This document shows positions 27,829 to 38,600 of a stretch of 64,000 bases of DNA, in pieces. A program made the translations under genes and the position numbers. The stretch comes from Acetobacterium tundrae (GTDB taxonomy: Bacteria > Bacillota > Clostridia > Eubacteriales > Eubacteriaceae), in contig NZ_RXYB01000015.1 of NCBI RefSeq assembly GCF_008086615.1, positions 28,227 to 92,226 on the forward strand, given 5' to 3'. The stretch's first letter is position 1; each line of letters starts with the position of its first letter. The notes below the pieces were generated by a model. The model was not told the origin of the DNA. It worked only from the letters and a program-made list of their open reading frames with translations, and made no database searches.

Positions 27829-28536
27829 ATGTTTAAAGAAATCGAACAAAAAAAAATATATTTGCAAATCCTCGAGCAAATCAAAGACAACATTATCGAG
27901 GGAAATTTGAAAAGCGGCGACCGTCTTCCTTCTGAACGACAGTGGGCAGAACAGTTAGGCGTTTCAAGAGCAACCATCCGGGAAGCCATACGGGCCCTGG
28001 AAATGATTGGTCTGGTGCGATGCCAACAGGGAGAAGGCAACTTCATTGCCGTCGATTATGAAGATACCCTAACCCAGCCCTTGACCATTATGTTCTGGCT
28101 GAGTAAAGCCAAAATCAGTCAGATTCAGGAACTCCGGCGCGCCCTGGAAACCGAATCTGCTAAACTGGCTGCCAAACATATGACTCCTGAGCGCTATGAA
28201 AAGATTGAAAAAATTTGTCAGGCAATTGAAACCGAAACCGATGAATCCATTCGGGCTGAATTGGACAAGCGTTTCCATTATGAAATTGCCATGGCTTCTG
28301 AAAATATCATGATTAAAAATGTCCTTTTGTCATCCGCTTCTCTGATTGAAGCTCTGATCAAAGATATTCGCATCGCCATCCTTGACGATCCCCACAGAGG
28401 CCCACTCATCGACCAGCAGCATCACATTATTCTCCAGGCTTTTCAAAGCCATGATCCCCTTAAAGCCGCGATGGCCATGTCCCAACATATGGATTTGATT
28501 GATGACTTTGTTTCCCGGCTGGAGCCTGATGATTAA
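27829..28536 (+). CDS. lctA: FadR-subfamily GntR regulator of lactate genes (LctA)
   Basis: 235 aa. The N-terminal winged helix contains LKSGDRLPSERQWAEQLGVSRATIREAIRALE, followed by an all-alpha FCD ligand-binding domain with LRRALETESAKLAA and His-rich metal or ligand positions (FHYEIA, HHIILQAF, MSQHMDLI). It is divergent from lctB and so probably the lactate-responsive repressor acting at 27597-27617. The start ATG has no strong ribosome-binding site. Confidence 0.88.
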   Translation: MFKEIEQKKIYLQILEQIKDNIIEGNLKSGDRLPSERQWAEQLGVSRATIREAIRALEMIGLVRCQQGEGNFIAVDYEDTLTQPLTIMFWLSKAKISQIQELRRALETESAKLAAKHMTPERYEKIEKICQAIETETDESIRAELDKRFHYEIAMASENIMIKNVLLSSASLIEALIKDIRIAILDDPHRGPLIDQQHHIILQAFQSHDPLKAAMAMSQHMDLIDDFVSRLEPDD

Positions 28537-28550
28537 TCGGCGCAAAAATA

Positions 28551-28590
28551 AAAACCGCAACAGGACTTTTACCCCTGTTGCGGTTTTTTG
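28551..28590. terminator. Bidirectional terminator between lctA and the mutase gene
   Basis: A perfect 14-bp stem AAAACCGCAACAGG / CCTGTTGCGGTTTT has a 9-nt loop, with T-runs on both strands. It lies between convergent genes. Confidence 0.92.
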
Positions 28591-28629
28591 CTGACTATAT
28601 CTTACTTCATCTAACTTCAATGATCATTG

Positions 28630-30120
28630 CTATTGTTTCAAAGCCTCGAATTGCTCTAAATATGCCATCAACGTTGTTTGGATAACGTCGCATCCGCCAA
28701 CCGCGTCGGATTCAATATTGAGTGGCATAATGGGATCATGAAGGGACATTCTGAGCAGACACCAGCCATTTCCAGCCGTTTCATCACAGCTTACCCGAAC
28801 CCCTTCATAATTAGGTTCGACCAACGTCCAGCCCGGCTGACTTGCTGCAAAGATTTTAAATTCTTCCAGCACCTTTGCCCCATATGCCTTAAAATCTTCA
28901 ACTGCGATCTTAAAACGAATTTCTTTTGCTTCTTGCGGTTCCTTCATGCCCTCTAAAAAAGAACTGATCGGTTTTCCGGACTGATGAAGTTCGGCAAACT
29001 TTATGAGTGCCAGGGTAACAAGATACGCACCGTCATCCAGAAAATAATTTTCTTTGATGGCTCCGTGTCCGCTGGTTTCCATCGCTAAATGTGTTTCAAC
29101 TCCGGCTTCATTTAAACGAATAGCTTCGTTAATGACATTTTTATAGCCGCGTTTAAAGCGGTGATGTTTCCCCCCTAAATTTTGAATATACTCAGTTAAC
29201 CCGGTCGAAGTAATGGAATCGGTCACAATTGTTGATCCCGGATAATCCTTCAACAACAGGCTTGCAATAAAGGCAATAAATCCATTTCGGTTAATGGCAT
29301 TTCCCTTTTGATCAATAATCGCGGCCCGATCCACATCGGTATCAAAAATAATCCCCATATCCGCCTGATTATCTAAAACCGCTTTGGTGATGTGTTCAAT
29401 GGCTTGTGGATCTTCTGGATTCGGAACATGATTGGGAAAATTCCCATCCGGATCAAGATAGAGACTTCCTTTTGTATCGGCCCCTAATGGTTGCAGAACC
29501 TGTTCGGCAAAAAATCCGCCGGCTCCGTTACCGGCATCGACGACGATATGACTCCCGGCTAACGGCTGCTCTTGCTTTGTTTTTTCACGGATCAATTCTA
29601 CAATATTTTTTGCATAAGAGGGGATGAAATCGTAGTCGACGGCCTGCCCCCCGGGAGTAAACGATGTTTCGACTGTTTCTGCCAGTTCCAGGATTTCGGC
29701 AATATCTTCTTTATTCAAGCCGCCCTCTTTGGTGAAAAACTTAAGCCCATTCCGATTGTAAGGCAGATGGCTGGCCGTTACCATCATCGCACCGTCCGTA
29801 TTCAGGACCGGATCTACCGTGGTCATGAACATTGCCGGGGTGGTGGCAATGCCGCATTGATAGACCTTATTTCCTTTGCACACCAATCCCAGCGCCACGG
29901 CCTGGGCAAAGTGCGACCCGGAAATGCGGCTATCCCGCCCCACGGCGATACTTAGCGGCGCTTTTTTTGCCAATTTATTCTCTAGCCAGATGGCAAAGGA
30001 AAAGGCGATTTTCATGACCATTTCCTGGGTGAAATTAACGGTTTCTCCAGGAACTCCAGCAATCGCAATGCCCCGTACATCTGAACCGTTTTGCAACTTC
30101 CTAATATTTTTAATTTCCAT
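28630..30120 (-). CDS. Phosphomannomutase/phosphoglucomutase family
   Basis: 496 aa alpha-D-phosphohexomutase. The phosphoserine loop is VTASHLPYNRNG (about residue 115), the metal-binding loop is FDTDVDRAA (about 255), the sugar-specificity loop contains AMETSGHGAIKENYFLDDGAY, and the phosphate-binding domain is at the C-terminus. The HLPYN variant of the Ser loop differs from the common SHNP, as in the plant and bacterial PMM/PGM subgroup. It would supply mannose-1-P or glucose-1-P for surface polymers. It appears monocistronic. Confidence 0.87.
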   Translation of the reverse strand: MEIKNIRKLQNGSDVRGIAIAGVPGETVNFTQEMVMKIAFSFAIWLENKLAKKAPLSIAVGRDSRISGSHFAQAVALGLVCKGNKVYQCGIATTPAMFMTTVDPVLNTDGAMMVTASHLPYNRNGLKFFTKEGGLNKEDIAEILELAETVETSFTPGGQAVDYDFIPSYAKNIVELIREKTKQEQPLAGSHIVVDAGNGAGGFFAEQVLQPLGADTKGSLYLDPDGNFPNHVPNPEDPQAIEHITKAVLDNQADMGIIFDTDVDRAAIIDQKGNAINRNGFIAFIASLLLKDYPGSTIVTDSITSTGLTEYIQNLGGKHHRFKRGYKNVINEAIRLNEAGVETHLAMETSGHGAIKENYFLDDGAYLVTLALIKFAELHQSGKPISSFLEGMKEPQEAKEIRFKIAVEDFKAYGAKVLEEFKIFAASQPGWTLVEPNYEGVRVSCDETAGNGWCLLRMSLHDPIMPLNIESDAVGGCDVIQTTLMAYLEQFEALKQ

Positions 30121-30168
30121 AATTTCTTAATCTCCTGGCGATGATTCTAGTGAATACAGGGGAATATT

Positions 30169-31152
30169 TTAGCCAACCAGAGAGGCACACATTACCGCCT
30201 TGATCGTATGCATCCGATTCTCCGCTTCATCGAAGACAACCGAGTGCCTGCTTCTGAAGACTTCATCCGTCACTTCCATTTCACTTAATCCAAATTTTTC
30301 TTTGACTTCTTGAGCAACATTGGTTTCTAAATCGTGAAAGGCCGGCAGACAATGAAGGAAGATTACATTATCATTTTCTGTTGCCTTAATCATTTCCATA
30401 TTGACCTGATAGGGTGACAATAATTTAATCCGTTCCGCCATTTGATCCTCTTCACCCATCGAAACCCAAACATCGGTATAGATCACATCCGCACCCTTCA
30501 CACCGGCTTTAATATCCGTACTCAGGGTAATCGATCCTCCGGTAGTTTTGCACAAGGTTCGCATTTCTGCCACTAAGCCTTGTTCCGGGAAAAGGACTTC
30601 CGGTGCCACTGCCACAAAATGCATTCCCAATTTTGCGCATCCGATCATCAATGAGTTGCCCATATTATTTCTGGCATCTCCAACAAACACCAGTCGACGG
30701 CCTTTGAGCTCGCCAAAATTTTCCTGAACAGTCAGCATATCCGCTAATATTTGAGTCGGATGGTCAGTATCCGTCAGTCCGTTCCATACCGGTACGCCGG
30801 AACAGTCCGCTAATATCTGCACGGTTTCCTGCTGAAAACCCCGGAATTCGATGCCATCATAAAAGCGACCTAACACCTTTGCGGTATCCTCAATGGATTC
30901 CTTCTTGCCCATTTGACTATTCGTTAAAAATGTGACGTTTGCTCCTTCATCAAAAGCTGCCACTTCAAAAGCGCAACGGGTTCGTGTTGATGTTTTTTCA
31001 AAAAGAAGCACAATATTTTTTCCTTTAAGAAGATTTCCCACCTCACCCGATTTTTTCTTTGCTTTTAACTCTGCCGCGTAATCAATTAGATACTGTATTT
31101 CCTCTGGGGTAAAATCCTTTAGCGTCAAAAGATGACGTCCTTTTAAATTCAT
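30169..31152 (-). CDS. argF: Ornithine carbamoyltransferase
   Basis: 327 aa. Carbamoyl-phosphate binding is shown by [12 protein letters not shown], ornithine binding by the HCLPAF region, and [12 protein letters not shown] is present. The ATG at 31152 is preferred over an ATG 21 bp upstream because GGAGGAA is correctly spaced from it. It lies 94 bp downstream of arginine deiminase. Together they could degrade arginine to ornithine and carbamoyl phosphate (arcB role), or the enzyme could be biosynthetic. No carbamate kinase gene is near. Confidence 0.93.
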   Translation of the reverse strand: MNLKGRHLLTLKDFTPEEIQYLIDYAAELKAKKKSGEVGNLLKGKNIVLLFEKTSTRTRCAFEVAAFDEGANVTFLTNSQMGKKESIEDTAKVLGRFYDGIEFRGFQQETVQILADCSGVPVWNGLTDTDHPTQILADMLTVQENFGELKGRRLVFVGDARNNMGNSLMIGCAKLGMHFVAVAPEVLFPEQGLVAEMRTLCKTTGGSITLSTDIKAGVKGADVIYTDVWVSMGEEDQMAERIKLLSPYQVNMEMIKATENDNVIFLHCLPAFHDLETNVAQEVKEKFGLSEMEVTDEVFRSRHSVVFDEAENRMHTIKAVMCASLVG

Positions 31153-31246
31153 AGCGCTTCCTCCGTTTATCACTTCTTTTATCTATATTTTAACTGATAT
31201 TCAGTCTATTTCACAAGGAAAATATTCTTCTTCATAATTTGACTGA

Positions 31247-32479
31247 CTAAAATGAATCTCGATACAGAGGCATGGTCATGCATCGGGGACCGCCGCGACC
31301 ACGCACCAGCTCTGAGGCTTCAATCCCAATGACTTCAATGCCATTATCACAGAGCACCTCATTGGAACGTTCATTCCGTTCATACGCGACAATCACACCG
31401 GGGGCAATCGCCAGGGTATTGGTGCTGTCATTCCATTGCTCTCGGGCGGCGGCAACCGGGTTGCCGCCACCGCTTTCAATCAGATTAATGGCCGGCAGCT
31501 CCAGAACCGATTTAAGCGCTTCTTTGAGGCTGTCCGCCCACTCATAAAGAAGATAGTCTTTGCCGCCTGGTGTCATAACGACGGTTTCAATTTGTTCTAG
31601 AATACCAGGGTAGACAATAAATTTATCATAATCCACCATCGTGAAAACAGTATCTAAATGCATAAAGGCGCGATTATTGGGAATTTTTACGGCCAGTACT
31701 TTTTCAATGCCCAAGTCCGCATTAAAAAGGTTTTTGGCCAGCTCTTCAACTCCCTGTACAGCAGTACGCTCGCTGCAACCCACTGCAACAACTTTCGGGC
31801 TGAGAACCAGGATATCCCCACCTTCGACAGAAAAAAAGTTAGTATCCTGATAAAAGGTTTTATTTTCGCAGGTTGCAAACAGGGGATGATTTTCATAAAT
31901 GGCCGACATGTAGCGACTTTCCCTTTTTCTCGTCCGGGTAGCCATTGCCGAAATACTCAGTCCATCATGAATGGTAACGGCAGGATCTCGCATGAAATAA
32001 AGATTCGGCAAAGGATTTAAATAAAATGCATACGGTTCCGGCCCTTTTAAATAGTCCGTTAACACCCGATGCCGTTCCATATGATTCAGTTCTTTTTGCA
32101 AAACGCCGGCAATTAATGCCTCTCCCAAATCCTCACTATTCAAGGACATTAAATATTCACTCAAAAAGCCATCAATATAATTCCCGGATGATGGATTCTG
32201 GTCGATCACTTCATTGATTAGTTTCTCTCGGACTGATGTTTCTTTGAGAATATCTTTTAATAAATCTTCAACATAATAAACTTCTGCTCCCCGCCTTTTT
32301 AATATCGCGGCAAAAGCATCATGCTCTTCCTGCATCCGTTTCAGCCATGGGATATCCTCAAACAATAATTCCTTTAAGGAATCCGGAACAATCCGTTCCA
32401 GTTCTCTTCCCGGTCGATGAACCAACACTTTTTTTAATTTTCCTATTTCTGATTCTATATTTAAATTTTTATCTCCCAT
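31247..32479 (-). CDS. arcA: Arginine deiminase
   Basis: 410 aa, the normal family length. It hydrolyses arginine to citrulline and ammonia. KVLVHRPGRELE at the N-terminus, FMRDPAVTI, the His-containing MHLDTVFTM and the catalytic cysteine in GRGGPRCMTMPL are all present. It is the first gene of a leftward arcA-argF pair. A TATAAT at about 32514-32519 on the minus strand may be its -10 element, but a matching -35 was not clear. Confidence 0.95.
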   Translation of the reverse strand: MGDKNLNIESEIGKLKKVLVHRPGRELERIVPDSLKELLFEDIPWLKRMQEEHDAFAAILKRRGAEVYYVEDLLKDILKETSVREKLINEVIDQNPSSGNYIDGFLSEYLMSLNSEDLGEALIAGVLQKELNHMERHRVLTDYLKGPEPYAFYLNPLPNLYFMRDPAVTIHDGLSISAMATRTRKRESRYMSAIYENHPLFATCENKTFYQDTNFFSVEGGDILVLSPKVVAVGCSERTAVQGVEELAKNLFNADLGIEKVLAVKIPNNRAFMHLDTVFTMVDYDKFIVYPGILEQIETVVMTPGGKDYLLYEWADSLKEALKSVLELPAINLIESGGGNPVAAAREQWNDSTNTLAIAPGVIVAYERNERSNEVLCDNGIEVIGIEASELVRGRGGPRCMTMPLYRDSF

Positions 32480-32617
32480 TTTTCATCTCCATTCTTCCCC
32501 ATTCTTTTTATTATATCACCGCTTTGATGAAAATCCTATCAATTCGAAATAATTCAAAAAACAAAAAAAGAAGAACATCAGCCCTCCCTTTTTGTGCGGA
32601 ACTTTTCTATGTTGTCA

Positions 32618-32896
32618 TTATGAAACTAATAATTTCTTTTCAGCTACAGCTTCATCATCATCAAGTAATACTATTTTTACGCTTTGAGTTAAAAGATCGG
32701 AATAACTAAAAGATAACTTTTGCTCTTTTCTTTTATCCTCTTTAACTCTTACGGTAAAAATACTGGGATAAGTTTCCTCAATAATCCCTTCTTTTTGGTA
32801 AAGTTTTTTCTTGCTCTTATGTGCTTCAAGTTTGACTCGTCGACCAAGATAATTTTCCACCTCACGTCTAATGTCCATAATGGTTGCTTTTGGCAT
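32618..32896 (-). CDS. veg: Veg protein
   Basis: 92 aa from the ATG at 32896, matching the small Firmicute Veg family (DUF1021) implicated in biofilm and sporulation control. The MDIRREVENYLGRRVKLEA start and the SIFTVRV segment are typical. The AGAGAGGTG ribosome-binding site fixes this start; an upstream extension runs through the promoter and is rejected. Confidence 0.9.
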   Translation of the reverse strand: MPKATIMDIRREVENYLGRRVKLEAHKSKKKLYQKEGIIEETYPSIFTVRVKEDKRKEQKLSFSYSDLLTQSVKIVLLDDDEAVAEKKLLVS

Positions 32897-32966
32897 GAAA
32901 TTCACCTCTCTTATGGTTTTCTCTTCCTTAGTATAGCACATATTTAATGGAAAGTAAAACTTTTTT

Positions 32967-33024
32967 ATTATAACAATACAGAGAATCTTTGTCAACATGT
33001 AATTTATATTTCTATTTACATGTT
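32967..33024 (-). promoter_or_regulatory. Consensus promoter of veg with upstream inverted repeat
   Basis: The minus strand reads TTGACA (32995-32990), 17-bp spacer, TATAAT (32972-32967): perfect consensus. Immediately upstream lies a perfect 9-bp inverted repeat AACATGTAA / TTACATGTT (32994-33002 and 33016-33024), which may be an operator. Confidence 0.85.
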
Positions 33025-33081
33025 GCTCGACGTTTACATTTTGACGTCTGCCCCGCTCTCGATTATCTTCTGAAAAAATCT

Positions 33082-33121
33082 TCAATCCGGTAAAATAGCA
33101 TTCTGCTATTTTACGGGTTGA
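33082..33121 (-). terminator. Terminator after the HAD phosphatase gene
   Basis: A long stem-loop has a perfect GTAAAATAGCA core pairing around a 3-nt loop, extended by CCGG/TTGA pairs. An AGATTTTTT tail follows on the minus strand. It separates gph from the veg promoter. Confidence 0.8.
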
Positions 33122-33135
33122 AATCTGTTTTATTC

Positions 33136-33819
33136 TTATGCCGAATACATTTCTTTGCCATCACGCAATGCCTCAATAATCCGCAGGGGGTTGTCTATCC
33201 AAAACGCATCTTCAAACTTTGAAATCACCTCAGGCGACTCAAACCCCCAGGTGCACAGCACCGGCAGCATTCCCGCATTTGTCCCGGTTTCATAGTCGAC
33301 CATTGAATCCCCCACATAGAGACATTCTTCTGGCTCGACGCCCATTTTTTTTGCTAATGCCAATGTTGTCGTCGGATTTGGCTTTCTTAAATCATCACTG
33401 GTGAATCCCACTACATCAACAAAATCATAGCCCTTAAACAAAATTTGGATCAGCGATTTTGCCACTGAATCCGGTTTGTTGGTGCAAACCCCATAGGGAA
33501 TACGATTTATTTTTAAATAATCCAGTACTTTTATGATCCCCGGGTAAGGTTTTGTTTTTTTTATGTAATTAATGCTGTATTCAGTCCGAAGCAGATCCGT
33601 CAATTCATCGACGAAGGCATCATCACAGCGATATTTTTCAGGCACTGCATCACGTATCAAATTTCTAAGTCCCCTACCAATTAATTTTTTGCCATCTTCA
33701 TAGGCATAAGTGGGGAATCCATGCTGTGCCATGACGGTATTGCAGGAATCAATAAGATCCTCCAGAGAATTAATTAATGTGCCATCTAAATCAAAAACGA
33801 TTCCTTTATATTTGTGCAT
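33136..33819 (-). CDS. HAD-family phosphatase, phosphoglycolate-phosphatase-like
   Basis: 227 aa from the ATG preceded by GGAGGTAAAA. HAD motif I is GIVFDLDGTLINS, motif II includes CTNKPDS, motif III is the Lys in RKPNPTT, and motif IV is YVGDSMVDYETG. A helical cap sits between motifs I and II. The Gph/PpaX group acts on phosphoglycolate or pyrophosphate; the substrate cannot be decided from sequence. Monocistronic. Confidence 0.87.
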   Translation of the reverse strand: MHKYKGIVFDLDGTLINSLEDLIDSCNTVMAQHGFPTYAYEDGKKLIGRGLRNLIRDAVPEKYRCDDAFVDELTDLLRTEYSINYIKKTKPYPGIIKVLDYLKINRIPYGVCTNKPDSVAKSLIQILFKGYDFVDVVGFTSDDLRKPNPTTTLALAKKMGVEPEECLYVGDSMVDYETGTNAGMLPVLCTWGFESPEVISKFEDAFWIDNPLRIIEALRDGKEMYSA

Positions 33820-33943
33820 TTTTACCTCCAATTATCTTTTGTTCATCTTTTTTATTTTATTATAACCTAATTCAATAATTATTTTTGTTTTTTTTACGCT
33901 GTTGGTTTATAATAAGATTATCATTTTCCTTGGAGGTATTATT

Positions 33944-34579
33944 TTGGGTTATAAAGAAGAAAATTATTTGAATCTCAGTAAATCTTTAATTAAAAATTTT
34001 GAAAAACGGAATTTTGAAGGCTATTACTGCAGTTCGCGCGATGAAGCTTTAGAACTTGCTTTATCGTTAATTCCAAAGGGCGCCGGCATTACCCATGGCG
34101 GTTCCCAATCCATTAAAGAAATTGGTTTACTTGATGCGGTAAAAAACGGTAACTACACCTACCTTGATCGCGGTCTGGCTAAATCGTATCCGGAAAAAAG
34201 AGACTTTCTCGCAAAGGCGGTCCTAAGCCACACGCTTATAATGGGGACCAACGCCATTACCATGTCTGGCGAACTCGTAAACATCGATGGTATCGGCAAC
34301 CGCGTGGCTTTACTTTGCTTTGGTCCTGAGCAGGTCATCATCATTGCCGGGATTAATAAAATTGTTGCCAATGTAGATGCCGCCATTTTCCGAACCCAGA
34401 ACGTTGCCGCTCCGGTTAACGCTATCCGCCTGAGCCGAAAAACGCCATGTTATGATACCGGCCACTGCGGCAATTGCCATAGTGAAGATTGCCTTTGTTG
34501 CGATATTGTCGTTACCCGACATAGTGATATTCCCGGCCGCATTAAAATTATTTTAGTCGGCGAAAATTTAGGTTATTAA
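33944..34579 (+). CDS. LUD-domain protein with C-terminal cysteine cluster
   Basis: 211 aa from a TTG start 6 bp after GGAGGT. The LUD (LutC/YkgG, DUF162) fold is shown by GAGITHGGSQSIKEIGLLDAV, MGTNAITMSGELVNIDGIGNR and PEQVIIIAGINKIV. A cysteine-rich stretch near the C-terminus, CYDTGHCGNCHSEDCLCCD, suggests metal or iron-sulfur binding. LUD proteins take part in lactate oxidation in other bacteria, but stand-alone versions like this have no assigned role. Its stop codon directly abuts the pheA ATG, so the two are translated together. Confidence 0.82.
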   Translation: MGYKEENYLNLSKSLIKNFEKRNFEGYYCSSRDEALELALSLIPKGAGITHGGSQSIKEIGLLDAVKNGNYTYLDRGLAKSYPEKRDFLAKAVLSHTLIMGTNAITMSGELVNIDGIGNRVALLCFGPEQVIIIAGINKIVANVDAAIFRTQNVAAPVNAIRLSRKTPCYDTGHCGNCHSEDCLCCDIVVTRHSDIPGRIKIILVGENLGY

Positions 34580-35476
34580 ATGAATATCCTGGATGCTTTA
34601 AACCAAGCATTTTCAAAGTATCCTCAAGTTGTTGAAGCGAAATCCCGAGTTGCTTACGGCGGTGCCTGTGGTTCCTATTGCGAAGAAGCCAGCCTCTCTT
34701 TTTTTAATGATTCCTGCACGCTTTTTCCCTGTAAAACGTTTGAGGATGTCTTTGAGGCACTGAATCAGGGAAAAGCCGATTATGGGGTTGTTCCCATTGA
34801 AAACTCTTCCACTGGTTCCATTGCTGTCGTTTATGACCTTCTTTCCCGCTACCAGTATTATATCGTCGGCGAGGAAGAAATCCGGGTTCGTCACTGCCTT
34901 CTAGCTCCCAAAGGAGCGACTCTTGAAAGTATTGATGAAGTCTATTCCCACCCCCAGGGGTTTTCTCAATCCCAGGAATTTCTGAACACCTATCCGAACT
35001 GGAAATGCATTCCCTATTTCAATACGGCCATTGCCGCCGCTTACGTGGCTGAAAAAAACGAACCCCATATGGCCGCCATCGCCAGCAAACGAGCCGGTGA
35101 GATTTACGATCTTGAAATTTTGGCCGAAAACATCAATTTTTCACAAACCAATGTCACCCGATTTGTCATCATCTCCCGTGAACTTAAACTTTTTAATAAG
35201 CCAACTTGCGTCAGTATTGCTTTTCATCTGCCGCATCGTCCCGGATCGCTTTTTGAAGTCATTGGGATCTTCTCGGTCTTTTCGCTCAATTTATCCAAGA
35301 TTGAATCCCGACCTTTGGCAAATCACAATTGGGAATATCTGTTTTTTATTAATTTTACCGGAAACATTTCTCAAAGCACCCTCACCACCCTGCTTCCGAT
35401 CATTGCCGAAAAAACAGATTATTTTCAGTTTCTGGGTTATTATCCGCAATTTATCGAAAAAGGTCCAACTGTTTAA
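34580..35476 (+). CDS. pheA: Prephenate dehydratase
   Basis: 298 aa monofunctional enzyme that converts prephenate to phenylpyruvate for phenylalanine synthesis. RVAYGGACGSYCEEA replaces the usual GPxGTFSxxA, GVVPIENSSTGS is the substrate loop, and the catalytic TRF occurs in NVTRFVII. A C-terminal ACT domain begins near residue 210 (ISIAFHLPHRPGSLFEV) for phenylalanine feedback. No chorismate mutase domain. It starts at the base following the LUD gene stop. Confidence 0.9.
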   Translation: MNILDALNQAFSKYPQVVEAKSRVAYGGACGSYCEEASLSFFNDSCTLFPCKTFEDVFEALNQGKADYGVVPIENSSTGSIAVVYDLLSRYQYYIVGEEEIRVRHCLLAPKGATLESIDEVYSHPQGFSQSQEFLNTYPNWKCIPYFNTAIAAAYVAEKNEPHMAAIASKRAGEIYDLEILAENINFSQTNVTRFVIISRELKLFNKPTCVSIAFHLPHRPGSLFEVIGIFSVFSLNLSKIESRPLANHNWEYLFFINFTGNISQSTLTTLLPIIAEKTDYFQFLGYYPQFIEKGPTV

Positions 35477-35501
35477 AAAATTAGTTTTGGTAACAAAAAA
35501 C

Positions 35502-35602
35502 GTCCTGAAGACAATTGTAACTCGTTGTCTGCCGCATGCTCGTACAGGCTGTCGCCTGTTCGCCATGATGCAGACAACTGATGTTACAATTATCTTCAGG
35601 AC
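35502..35602. repeat. Palindromic repeat element, full-length copy
   Basis: 101 bp between the convergent pheA and ileS genes. The arms GTCCTGAAGACAATTGTAAC (35502-35521) and its inverted copy (35583-35602) differ at one base. The inside holds a 51-bp core (35517-35567, minus orientation) that recurs at 42972-43022 and 44014-44064. It is non-coding, looks like a REP/MITE-type element and probably also terminates both transcripts. Confidence 0.85.
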
Positions 35603-35644
35603 TTACTTTTTGAATTATATATTTAATTTATAGGGACTTTTACT

Positions 35645-38600
35645 TTATTTCTTTTCAAGCTCAATCGTTGTATCATGTCCGTTAAGATTGAACGTTTCAC
35701 CAGCTTCAGGTTTAATCGTAATATGATCGGCCAGGGTTTCGGTTTTTATGAAATCTGAATAGACTTCAATGGCCCGATCCATTTGTTCATCACTGGCATA
35801 AGTAATATCGATCCGATCCATCACTTCATATCCATTGGATTTTCTTAACTGCTGAATGCGTGAAACAAATTCTCGGGCGCAACCCTCGTCCAGCAATTCC
35901 TGATTAAGAGTCGTATCCAAAATGATAAATTTGTTATTGAACATCTGGACATTGAATCCTTCTTTGGCTGAAATCCGAATGTCGATAAAATCTTTTTTAA
36001 GCTCAATGTTTTCGCCATCCAGATTGACCACCACACTTTCTCCTGATTCCAATTTAGCAACAGCCTCGGCGGGATCCACTGTGGCAAGTGCTTTTCCCAG
36101 GAGCTTCACATTTTTCCCCAGAATCGGTCCGGCTACTTTAAAGTCCGGTTTCAGGGTGTAGTTCATGAAATCTCCAAGATTATCCTCAAAATCAACTTCC
36201 TTGATATTGAGTTCCTCTTCTAATAAAACACATAAATCACCAATGGTTTCACGGTACTTGCCATCCACAATAATTTTGGATAAAGGCTGTCGCACCTTGA
36301 TTTTCGCATCTTCTCTGGCGCCACGTCCCAGACTGACCAGATCTCTCACTAAATCCATTGGTTCTTCAATGTCATCTTTAATCAAGGCTTCATTAACCTC
36401 CGGATAATCGGCTAAATGAACCGATTCGCCGTCAGTCAGCTTTTGATATATTTCTTCCGTTACATAAGGTGCAAACGGGGCACAAAGGCGGGTAATACCC
36501 TCCAGCACTTCCCAGGTCGTATTGTAAACAGCTTTCTTATCCGCCGTCAGCTCGGTTCCCCAGAAACGGCGACGGTTGCGTCTGATGTACCAGTTGGATA
36601 AATCTTCGTTGACAAAGTTTTGAATCTTTCGCACGGCTCTGGTCAGATCGAAAATATCCATTTCCTGGCGAACTTCTTTGACCAAGCGATTGTATTTCGA
36701 TAGAATCCAGGCATCAATGACCGGACGCTCTTCATAAGGGACAAAGAATTCCCGCGGATCAATCTTATCAGTATTGGCATATAAAGCAAAGAAATGATAG
36801 GTGTTTTTAAGGGTATTGAAGAATTTACTTTGAACCTCTTTTAATCCCTTGATATCAAAACGGGTGGGGGTCCAGGATGGTGATACATACAATAAATACC
36901 AACGCAGAGCATCCGCTCCGTATTCTTCAAACATTTTAAACGGATCAACGGTATTTCCCTTGGTTTTGGACATTTTTTGTCCTTCCGCATCAAGGATTAA
37001 ATCATTGACCAATACCCGTTTATAGGGCGCTTTCCCGGTAACAAAAGACGAAATCGCCAGCAGTGAATAAAACCAGCCTCTGGTCTGATCAATCCCTTCG
37101 CATATAAAATCTGCCGGGAATTGTTCTTCCCAAAGTTCTTTGTTTTCAAATGGGTAGTGGTATTGCGCAAACGGCATTGACCCGGAATCAAACCAGCAGT
37201 CAATGACATCTTTGACGCGATTCATCGTCTTTCCGCAATCCGGGCATTTGATATGGACATCATCCACATAAGGGCGGTGAAGCTCAATGGTTTCATCGAT
37301 GTCTTCAATGGCCCGTTCGACTAATTCCTTTCGGGAACCAACGGTTTCGATATGGCCGCATTCACAACGCCAGACATTCAGCGGAGTTCCCCAGTACCTG
37401 GTTCGGGATATCGCCCAATCGTTTAAGTTTTCCAGCCAGTTGCCAAAACGTTTTTCACCAACATAATCCGGATACCATTCCACCCCATTATTGTTTTCAA
37501 TCAATCGGTCTTTAATTTTTGTTATTTCGATGTACCAGCTTGGTTTTGCATAATAAAGCAATGGGGTTTTGCATCGCCAGCAGTGCGGATAATTATGAAC
37601 GATCTTTTCCTTCTTGAAAAGCTTGCCTTCCGCTTTAAGCCATTTTATGATGTCCAAGTCGGCATCCATTACGAATTGTCCCTTCCATGGGGTATCTGTA
37701 TATTTTCCATTTTCAGCAACCGGCTGAAGCACCGGCAATTTATACTGGCGGCCGACTTTATAATCGTCCTCGCCAAAGGCTGGCGCGATATGAACGATAC
37801 CGGTACCGTCTTCTGTGGTAACATAGTCTGCACAGGTTACATAGAATGCTTTTTTATCCGGGGTCACAAAAGGCATGAGCTGTTCATACTCAACATATTC
37901 CAAAGCGCTCCCTTTCATTTCTGCAAGGATTTCATAATCTTCGCCAAGCAGTTTAGGCGCCAAGACCTTTGCACAGATATAAACGTTTCCGTTGCTTCGG
38001 GCCTTAATATAATCCGCTTCCGGATGAACGGCAAGGGCAACATTGGCGGCTAAAGTCCAGGGGGTTGTGGTCCAAACCAGAAAATATTCATCGGCATCCC
38101 GGCGTTTGAATGCAACGACAACGGTATTGCTCTTGATTTCCTGATAACCCTGGGCAACCTCATGAGAGGCGAGGCCAGTTCCGCAGCGCGGACAAAAAGG
38201 CATGATTTTATGTCCTTCGTAAAGGAACCCTTCCTTGTTGAACTTATCTAAAATCCACCATACCGATTCGATATAATTGTTGTCCAACGTGATGTAAGGA
38301 TCTTCCATGTCAATGAAATAGCCCATTTTTCGGCTCATTTCTCGCCATTGGCTTTCATAATTGAAAACCGATTCCCGGCATTTTTTATTAAACTTCTCCA
38401 CGCCGTATGCTTCAATTTCCGGTTTACTGGACAAGCCTAATTGTTTTTCAACTTCGATTTCAACCGGCAGGCCGTGGGTATCCCATCCTGCTTTTCTGAC
38501 CACGCGATAGCCATTCATGACCTTGTATTTACAAACGGTGTCTTTTAATGTTCTCGCCAAAACGTGGTGAATCCCAGGCCGTCCATTGGCGGTTGGCGGT

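Noticed and set aside
30169..32479. Complete arginine deiminase energy pathway
   Set aside because: No carbamate kinase or arginine/ornithine antiporter is in the window, so only the first two steps can be supported here.
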